A stretch of DNA of 5,285 bases from an uncultured Pseudomonadota bacterium (lineage in GTDB: Bacteria > Pseudomonadota > Alphaproteobacteria > RF32 > CAG-239). The notes beneath the pieces were generated by a model. That model made no database searches, was not told where the DNA came from, and saw nothing but the letters and a program-made list of their open reading frames with translations. This document shows, in pieces, positions 1 to 4,150 of this stretch; within the stretch, counting starts at the first letter, position 1, and each line of letters begins with the position of its first letter. The position numbers and the translations under genes are program-made. The stretch is taken from positions 1 to 5,285 of the forward strand of contig CADBMG010000070.1 of assembly GCA_902795745.1 (NCBI GenBank), written 5' to 3'.

Positions 1-97
1 TATCGGTGCTTTGCCTGATATTATGCCGAAAGGTGAAGATGGAACAGGTGCTACCGTTGTAGATGATGCTCCGGCAGAAAATCCGGTAACAGAATAG
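1..97 (+). CDS. C-terminal end of an unidentified protein (5' end outside window)
   Basis: An open frame enters from the left edge (first full codon at position 2) and ends at TAG 95-97, giving 31 visible residues that start IGALPDIMPKGEDG and finish ENPVTE. The tail is acidic, rich in Ala, Pro, Asp and Glu, and looks like a flexible C-terminal extension rather than a folded domain. I do not recognise the family from so short a piece. The frame is credible as real coding sequence because it is followed, 21 nt after the stop, by a strong intrinsic terminator in the same direction. No catalytic motif or membrane segment is visible. Confidence 0.7.
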   Translation, partial: IGALPDIMPKGEDGTGATVVDDAPAENPVTE

Positions 98-118
98 GAA
101 CATTGCAAAATTACATAA

Positions 119-151
119 AAGAAAATGGTTGAGATTATCGACCATTTTTTT
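119..151 (+). terminator. Rho-independent terminator of the upstream gene
   Basis: An 11-bp stem is formed by 122-132 (AAAATGGTTGA) and 138-148 (TCGACCATTTT), with one G-T pair and a 5-nt loop, GATTA. The 3' arm runs into seven consecutive T (145-151). The hairpin begins 24 nt after the TAG stop at 95-97, so it ends the transcript of the left-edge gene and insulates the acetyltransferase gene that follows. Confidence 0.85.
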
Positions 152-220
152 ATATTCTATCAGCGACAATTTTCACGCTTATTAACTAATATTGATTAGA
201 ATGTCAATGGTAATAATTTG

Positions 221-249
221 TTGTCATTTGCAAAAAAATCGTTTATGAT
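221..249 (+). promoter_or_regulatory. Sigma70-type promoter for the GNAT gene
   Basis: The -35 box TTGTCA (221-226) and -10 box TATGAT (244-249) each match the consensus at 5 of 6 positions and are separated by exactly 17 bp. The spacer contains an A7 run. Transcription would start near 256, leaving a leader of about 16 nt that contains the AAAGGA ribosome-binding site (259-264). Prediction is by consensus only. Confidence 0.7.
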
Positions 250-271
250 CTGTTCGTGAAAGGAAAATGTT

Positions 272-832
272 ATGGATATACCTGAGATTATTACGACCGA
301 AAGATTCATATTACAGAGACCTGTTGTGTCTATGGAATTGGCTCGCGAAATTCATACAGCAGTGATGGCTTCGCTGAAAAATTTGGAGCAGTGGTTGCCG
401 TGGGCAAAGCCGACTTATACTCTTGACGATGAAGTTAAATATCTGACCGAAAATTGTGATAAAGGTTGGAAGGAAAAAACGAATTTTGCGTATATAATCC
501 GCACCAAATCTGATGGTCGTTTTTTAGGTGTAATTGATTTTATCAAAATAGATGAGAAAAACAAATCCACAGAAATCGGATTTTGGCTGCAAGATAATGC
601 TGTTGGTAACGGATATATGGTCGAAGCAGTGCTTGGTCTGGAAAAAGCAGCCTTTGCCGCCGGTTGTGAAAGAGTAGAAATCGAGAACGATGCTCGCAAT
701 ATACGTTCCGTCAATGTTGCTAAGCGAGCCGGTTACCATCTTGATGGTATTATGCGCCACCTTAAATGGTCGGACTATGATAATATGTTTATTGATATAA
801 ATGTTTGGTCTAAGTTGAAAAACGAACAATAG
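272..832 (+). CDS. GNAT-family N-acetyltransferase, RimJ/RimL-like
   Basis: A 186-residue protein, the usual length for single-domain RimJ/RimL-type GNAT enzymes, which transfer acetyl from acetyl-CoA to a protein N-terminus, an amino sugar or another amine. Visible family features, in order: TERFILQRP at residues 9-17 (first strand), LEQWLPWA at 38-45, the strand and acetyl-CoA motif A region EIGFWL at 101-106 followed by VGNGYMVEAV at 111-120 (pyrophosphate-binding loop of the QxxGxG type, with Gly112 and Gly114), and NARN/SVNVAKRAGY-like motif B at 139-155. The start is set by AAAGGA at 259-264, with 7 nt between it and ATG. There is no signal peptide or membrane segment, so it is cytoplasmic. 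The gene stands alone between two terminators, so context gives no substrate. RimJ or RimL function (ribosomal S5 or L7/L12 acetylation) is possible but cannot be assigned; small-molecule or antibiotic acetylation is an alternative. Confidence 0.9.
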   Translation: MDIPEIITTERFILQRPVVSMELAREIHTAVMASLKNLEQWLPWAKPTYTLDDEVKYLTENCDKGWKEKTNFAYIIRTKSDGRFLGVIDFIKIDEKNKSTEIGFWLQDNAVGNGYMVEAVLGLEKAAFAAGCERVEIENDARNIRSVNVAKRAGYHLDGIMRHLKWSDYDNMFIDINVWSKLKNEQ

Positions 833-853
833 CCGATAACCTCGGCTATTGTT
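825..853. terminator. Bidirectional terminator between convergent GNAT and gltX genes
   Basis: A perfect 12-bp stem pairs 825-836 (AACAATAGCCGA) with 842-853 (TCGGCTATTGTT) around the 5-nt loop TAACC. The TAG stop of the GNAT gene (830-832) lies inside the 5' arm. On the plus strand the hairpin is followed by a weak T-rich tail (TTTAATTT). On the minus strand it is followed, after CG, by TTTTT (818-822). It therefore probably stops transcription from both sides. The gap between the two convergent stop codons is only 44 nt. Confidence 0.8.
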
Positions 854-876
854 TAATTTACGTCGATAGAATTAAT

Positions 877-2307
877 CTATGCCAGTTTTTGTATAGCCGC
901 TTTGATGCGGTTCAGTGTTTCATCTTTACCCAAAATGACCGCGAGTTCGGTTGCGCCACCGGGTGTAGTTTCTTTACCGGAAAGGGCAATGCGTACCGGA
1001 TATAAAACTTGCCCGTTTTTCATCTCATTTGCAACAGCTGCGGCTTTAAGAACTTCGAACAAATTATCGTTACTCCAATCAGTAACTTCGCTCAATATAG
1101 GCAAAACAATTTTAAGTGCTTTTTCAGCCACTTCCGGTGTTGTCTTCATTTTTTTGTTTTCATATAAGGCTAAATCATAATCCGGTACTGCTTGCAAGAA
1201 GTCAATTTGCTCGGCAATTTCACCTAACGTTTCGATACGCGGTTGCAAAGCAGAACTCAGTGCCTTTTTATTAATCGGTATCGTAATATTGGCATAATAA
1301 GGCTGAGCCACAGCATCAAATTCTTCCGGCGAAAGGCTGCGGATATAACAACCATTCATCCATGTAAGTTTGGCTATGTCAAAAATCGCCGGAGATTTAT
1401 TTAAGCGCTCGGAAGAAAATACTTGCTCTAATTCTTTAAGCGAGAATATTTCGCGCTCATCTCCCGGATTCCAGCCGAGTAGGGCAATGTAGTTTAAAAT
1501 AGCTTCCGGTAAATATCCTTTGGCAACCAAATCTTGGAACGAAGCATCACCATTACGCTTACTCAATTTATGTTGTGCATCTTTCATAACCGGAGGAACG
1601 TGCACATAAACGGGAGGTTCCCAACCGAATGCTTCATAAATAAGGTTGTATTTCGGAGTTGATGAAATATATTCGTTACCACGAACTACATGCGAAATAT
1701 GCATCAAATGGTCATCTATAACATTGGCAAAGTTATAGGTCGGCAAACCGTCGCTTTTGAGCAATACGCCTTCATCAAGTTCGTCATAATCAATTTCAAT
1801 ATCGCCGTAAACCACATCATGAAATATTGATGTACCTTTTTTATTGATGTTTTGTCGCACAACAAATGATTCTCCGTTGGCAATACGTTTTTTTGCTTCC
1901 TCCAAAGGAATAAGTTTGCACGGATCTTTTAATTTGGTATGAGCAGGATTATTTTCAACTTCATCTTCTTCATCTTTATGAGCGCAAAAACAATAATATG
2001 CTCCACCAAGTTCAACTAATTTATGAGCGTATTCCGCATATATCGGTTTACGCTCAGATTGAACATACGGACCAAAATTACCACCTATATCCGGACCTTC
2101 ATCCCATAGCATTCCAACACGTTTCAATGTTTGAAAAATAATATCGGTAGCTCCCTCAACATAGCGTTTTTGATCTGTATCCTCAATACGCAAAATAAAA
2201 TCTCCGCCTGTTGATTTAGCTATAAGATATTCATATAATGCAGTCCGCAAGTTGCCGATGTGCATATATCCCGTCGGACTTGGGGCAAATCTGGTTCTTG
2301 TTTTCAT
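877..2307 (-). CDS. gltX: Glutamate--tRNA ligase (glutamyl-tRNA synthetase)
   Basis: A 476-residue class I aminoacyl-tRNA synthetase that charges tRNA(Glu) with glutamate using ATP, in the cytoplasm. The Rossmann domain opens with RFAPSPTGYMHIGN at residues 6-19 (HIGH signature as HIGN 16-19), followed by LRIEDTDQ at 39-46 and a CFC pair at 106-108 in the zinc-finger position. The KMSKS loop is HKLSKRNGD at 246-254. An anticodon-binding region completes a normal-length enzyme. ATG at 2307 is preceded by AAAGGGA (2313-2319) at 6-nt spacing. It lies 73 bp downstream of gpsA with no terminator visible between, so cotranscription is possible. Oddity: the block FANVIDDHLMHISHVVRGNEYISSTPKYNLIYEAFGW-region (193-229) and the C-terminal NGQVLYPVRIALSGKETTPGG-region (431-451) resemble clostridial GltX as I remember it, rather than the GDDH...N..RQ form usual in proteobacteria. 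If the host has two gltX genes, this copy could be specialised. Confidence 0.95.
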   Translation of the reverse strand: MKTRTRFAPSPTGYMHIGNLRTALYEYLIAKSTGGDFILRIEDTDQKRYVEGATDIIFQTLKRVGMLWDEGPDIGGNFGPYVQSERKPIYAEYAHKLVELGGAYYCFCAHKDEEDEVENNPAHTKLKDPCKLIPLEEAKKRIANGESFVVRQNINKKGTSIFHDVVYGDIEIDYDELDEGVLLKSDGLPTYNFANVIDDHLMHISHVVRGNEYISSTPKYNLIYEAFGWEPPVYVHVPPVMKDAQHKLSKRNGDASFQDLVAKGYLPEAILNYIALLGWNPGDEREIFSLKELEQVFSSERLNKSPAIFDIAKLTWMNGCYIRSLSPEEFDAVAQPYYANITIPINKKALSSALQPRIETLGEIAEQIDFLQAVPDYDLALYENKKMKTTPEVAEKALKIVLPILSEVTDWSNDNLFEVLKAAAVANEMKNGQVLYPVRIALSGKETTPGGATELAVILGKDETLNRIKAAIQKLA

Positions 2308-2343
2308 TTTAATCCCTTTGTTATATTTAACTCAATGCCTGTC

Positions 2344-2371
2344 AGCATAAAACAAATAACGACGAATGCAA
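2344..2371 (-). promoter_or_regulatory. Weak candidate promoter for gltX
   Basis: In the 73-bp gap between gpsA and gltX the minus strand reads TTGCAT (2371-2366), a 16-bp spacer and TATGCT (2349-2344). The -35 matches consensus at 3 of 6 positions and the -10 at 4 of 6, so this is marginal. No terminator hairpin separates the genes, so readthrough from the gpsA promoter is an equally good explanation of gltX expression. Confidence 0.25.
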
Positions 2372-2380
2372 GTGTTTTTT

Positions 2381-3358
2381 TTACATCCACGGCTCAAATT
2401 CTTTTTTCAAAGAGCGGTCAAATAAGCTACGAATAGTTTGTTTAATGTGAGCATCTTCAAAAATGACTTTGTATAGAGCTTGGCAAATAGGCATATCAAT
2501 ACCGGCACGATCAGCTATGGCTTTTACGGCACGCAATGTATCAACTCCCTCAGCTAATTTGCCATAACGTTCACCCTTGGCAAACATTTCACCAAAGGTG
2601 CGATTGTGGCTGTTTTTGGAAAACAATGTTGCTTCATAATCACCTAAATGAGCCAATCCGTAGACCGATGCCGGATTACCGCCTTTGTATTTTATCAAAC
2701 GACCGACCTCAATAGGGGCACGCGCCATAAGTGCTCCTTTTAAGCCATACCAACCTAATCCGTCAAGAATTCCTGCCGCTAAACCGATAACATTTTTCAG
2801 AGCTGCACCAACCTGATTACCGATAATATCCGTGCCGTAATAAAAGCGAATTAAATCGCTCTGCATCAACTGAATAACATAATTAATGGTTTCCGGCTCA
2901 TAGCTGTCGACAACAGCAGCTGAAGGAACCTTGCGCGTATAGTCTTCCACATGTCCGGGACCCCCCAGCGTTGCCACATGGATTTTTTGCTTAATTTCGC
3001 TTAAAAATACATCAGCTAAAATTTCGGCTGAAGGTTCTTCCAATCCTTTCATTGCCAGTAAAAAAGTTTTTCCAGCAACATCATAGTTATTGATTTGTTT
3101 GGCTAAATCGCGCAAATTTTGGCAGCTGATGGAAACAATGATGAACTCATTAGCCAAAGCCTGTGCAATATCGGAGGTCAAAAGCATATTATCGGTGAGT
3201 TGCAGATATTCATTCTGTCGTGCATTTTTAAGGCTTTGATAAGTACGAGATTGTTCCATACCATAAATCAAAACAGTGTCGACATCGCAATAGTTGGCGA
3301 CATACCAGCCTAAAAATGTTCCCCAGCGACCGCAACCGATAACTGAAATCTGTTTCAT
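2381..3358 (-). CDS. gpsA: Glycerol-3-phosphate dehydrogenase [NAD(P)+], divergent GpsA
   Basis: A 325-residue cytoplasmic enzyme that interconverts dihydroxyacetone phosphate and sn-glycerol 3-phosphate, the backbone precursor of phospholipids. The N-terminal Rossmann fold has VIGCGRWGTFLG at residues 6-17 (GxGxWG). AMKGLE at 102-107 and ALKNVIGLAAGI at 186-197 carry the two lysines expected in the active site (Lys104, Lys188). GLAHLGD at 234-240 and SHNRTFG at 250-256 follow in the helical C-terminal domain. The frame stays open 22 codons further upstream to 3424, but ATG 3358 is the start: it has AAAGGAGGA just before it, the conserved fold begins at residue 4, and the promoter -10 box lies inside the extension. 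Oddity: most GpsA proteins read GLAGLGDL..TC.S..SRNR; here it is GLAHLGDYEATLFSKNSHNR, with His for the conserved Arg. This suggests a distant GpsA subgroup. The reaction is inferred from family membership. Confidence 0.9.
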   Translation of the reverse strand: MKQISVIGCGRWGTFLGWYVANYCDVDTVLIYGMEQSRTYQSLKNARQNEYLQLTDNMLLTSDIAQALANEFIIVSISCQNLRDLAKQINNYDVAGKTFLLAMKGLEEPSAEILADVFLSEIKQKIHVATLGGPGHVEDYTRKVPSAAVVDSYEPETINYVIQLMQSDLIRFYYGTDIIGNQVGAALKNVIGLAAGILDGLGWYGLKGALMARAPIEVGRLIKYKGGNPASVYGLAHLGDYEATLFSKNSHNRTFGEMFAKGERYGKLAEGVDTLRAVKAIADRAGIDMPICQALYKVIFEDAHIKQTIRSLFDRSLKKEFEPWM

Positions 3359-3363
3359 TGTTT

Positions 3364-3371
3364 CCTCCTTT
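3364..3371 (-). promoter_or_regulatory. Strong Shine-Dalgarno that fixes the gpsA start
   Basis: The minus strand reads AAAGGAGG at 3371-3364, a near-perfect match to the anti-Shine-Dalgarno of 16S rRNA, with 5 nt (AAACA) before the ATG at 3358. The alternative ATG at 3424 has no comparable site, which decides the start in favour of 3358. Confidence 0.85.
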
Positions 3372-3388
3372 AAAAGTAAACCTGAGTC

Positions 3389-3418
3389 ATTATAGATACA
3401 ATTAATACCCGATAGCAA
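3389..3418 (-). promoter_or_regulatory. Sigma70-type promoter for gpsA
   Basis: The minus strand reads TTGCTA (3418-3413), an 18-bp spacer and a perfect TATAAT (3394-3389). Transcription would begin near 3382, giving a leader of about 24 nt that carries the strong Shine-Dalgarno. The promoter sits just after the terminator of the upstream unknown gene, so gpsA starts its own transcription unit. It also overlaps the codons between ATG 3424 and ATG 3358, which argues against the longer reading of gpsA. Confidence 0.65.
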
Positions 3419-3460
3419 TGCCAATTATCAACAATTCACAGGGGGAGGGGTGTAGGCATT

Positions 3461-3502
3461 TAAAAACATAAAAGCCACATCAATCAAGATGTGGGTTTTA
3501 TG
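3461..3502 (-). terminator. Rho-independent terminator of the unknown 110-codon gene
   Basis: On the minus strand, 3502-3488 pairs with 3481-3467. There are seven pairs next to the loop (GATGTGG with its complement), one G-G/C-C-type mismatch at 3474/3495, then seven more pairs. The loop is 6 nt (3482-3487). The hairpin is followed by five T on the minus strand (3466-3462). It begins 2 nt after the stop codon of the unknown gene (3504-3506) and ends before the gpsA promoter. Confidence 0.75.
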
Positions 3503-3503
3503 G

Positions 3504-3836
3504 TCAAGTAAGACGAAGAGGCACGGAGCACTCAGTCTTGTTAAAGAACTCATATTCCTTCTTACCGTCAGAGAACGATTCTATCGTCACTGTTACCTCA
3601 TCACCGGTACGGGCAAGACGAATAGATTTAAACAGAGCCATAGTCAAATCCCTAGGTTTAATTTCTATGGTATATGACTCCGACAACTTTTTCATTGCCG
3701 TTTTTTTTAAGGGATGACCTCCGGCAATTAGCAACTTGCTACCAGACAAATGCATAACTATCTTGGCAGCACCATCCTTAACCGCGCACGCAAGAACATG
3801 TCCTTGCAGTACACATTTACTAATAACAGTCTTCAT
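3504..3836 (-). CDS. Hypothetical protein, 110 residues, no recognised family
   Basis: I do not recognise this protein. From ATG 3836 it reads MKTVISKCVLQGHVLACAVK at the start and ends SVPLRLT. It is basic (14 Lys and 4 Arg against about 11 acidic residues), with three Cys (8, 17, 103) and a basic patch HPLKKTAMKK at 41-50. Alternating hydrophobic stretches (for example DEVTVTIESF at 79-88) suggest a mostly beta fold. There is no signal peptide or clear membrane helix, so it is probably cytoplasmic. The frame is open to TTG 3890, but that TTG is part of the TTGACA -35 box, so ATG 3836 is the better start. No Shine-Dalgarno is visible before it. Dedicated promoter and terminator signals at both ends support a real, monocistronic gene. 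Its neighbours, tuf upstream and gpsA downstream, do not suggest a role. Confidence 0.65.
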   Translation of the reverse strand: MKTVISKCVLQGHVLACAVKDGAAKIVMHLSGSKLLIAGGHPLKKTAMKKLSESYTIEIKPRDLTMALFKSIRLARTGDEVTVTIESFSDGKKEYEFFNKTECSVPLRLT

Positions 3837-3861
3837 ATATAAATTATTTAGTTTCGACAAT

Positions 3862-3890
3862 AAAATAGCAAAGTATATCTCTTTTGTCAA
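3862..3890 (-). promoter_or_regulatory. Strong promoter with extended -10 for the unknown gene
   Basis: The minus strand reads a perfect TTGACA (3890-3885), a 17-bp spacer ending in TGC, and TATTTT (3867-3862). TG one base before the -10 hexamer makes an extended -10 element. The stretch just upstream (3891-3908) is almost pure A/T, like an UP element. Transcription would start near 3855, leaving about 19 nt before ATG 3836. This is the best -35 in the window, which is notable for a gene of unknown function. Confidence 0.7.
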
Positions 3891-4067
3891 TAAATATTTT
3901 TTATTTTACGAAATAAGAATATTCTTTCATGTTATAGCAAAGAAAATTTACATAATATATCGAAACAATCTCTAAAAGCAAAATATACATTAATACCGAT
4001 ATAGCAAAAAACATGAATGAAGATGTTTTTGTTAACCAGAAGTTGTTGATAGATTTAAAAATACGAA
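3891..4067. other. AT-rich intergenic stretch with no supported gene
   Basis: Together with its flanks this forms a gap of more than 300 bases (3837-4150) between the unknown gene and tuf. It holds a perfect 12-nt palindrome AAGAATATTCTT at 3915-3926 and a small AT hairpin (4007-4014 with 4023-4030, 8-nt loop). The 9-mer ATAGCAAAG occurs at 3865 and 3934, with ATAGCAAAA at 4001. Two tiny open frames, one on each strand, lack ribosome-binding sites and are treated as candidates only. I see no tRNA or other structured RNA, and no sign of an insertion sequence. Confidence 0.6.
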
Positions 4068-4115
4068 GAAGGTTTTTTCCACCCGATACAATACGTACCT
4101 TAAGAAAAAACCTTC
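4057..4115 (-). terminator. Long inverted repeat, probable tuf terminator
   Basis: A perfect 12-bp stem pairs 4068-4079 (GAAGGTTTTTTC) with 4104-4115 (GAAAAAACCTTC) across a 24-nt loop. On the minus strand, transcription leaving tuf (stop at 4151-4153) would meet it after 35 nt. The second arm is followed, 6 nt later, by five T (4061-4057). The stem is AT-rich and the loop large for an intrinsic terminator, so termination is likely but not certain. A transcript-end stability element is an alternative. Confidence 0.5.
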
Positions 4116-4150
4116 CAATAGTTATTCGCTAAGTGTGATTTTCTCTAAAA

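Noticed and set aside
125..199. Short plus-strand frame beginning ATGGTTGAG
   Set aside because: It starts inside the terminator stem and has no ribosome-binding site.
415..829. Minus-strand open frames (415-714 and 524-829) opposite the acetyltransferase gene
   Set aside because: The plus frame has clear GNAT motifs, a promoter and a ribosome-binding site; the reverse frames have none.
902..1180. Plus-strand open frame of 92 codons inside gltX
   Set aside because: It is antisense to the well-conserved GltX C-terminal domain and has no recognisable protein features; it is a shadow frame.
3441..3456. G-rich run GGGGGAGGGG, considered as a G-quadruplex
   Set aside because: There are only two long G-runs, so at best a weak two-layer structure could form; it is otherwise just spacer between a terminator and the gpsA promoter.
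3489..3975. Plus-strand open frames 3489-3677 and 3736-3975
   Set aside because: One begins inside a terminator hairpin, the other crosses a minus-strand promoter; neither has a ribosome-binding site or familiar features.
4013..4132. Plus-strand 39-codon frame starting MNEDVFVNQK
   Set aside because: It has no Shine-Dalgarno and runs through both arms of the inverted repeat after tuf; coding is unlikely, though not excluded.
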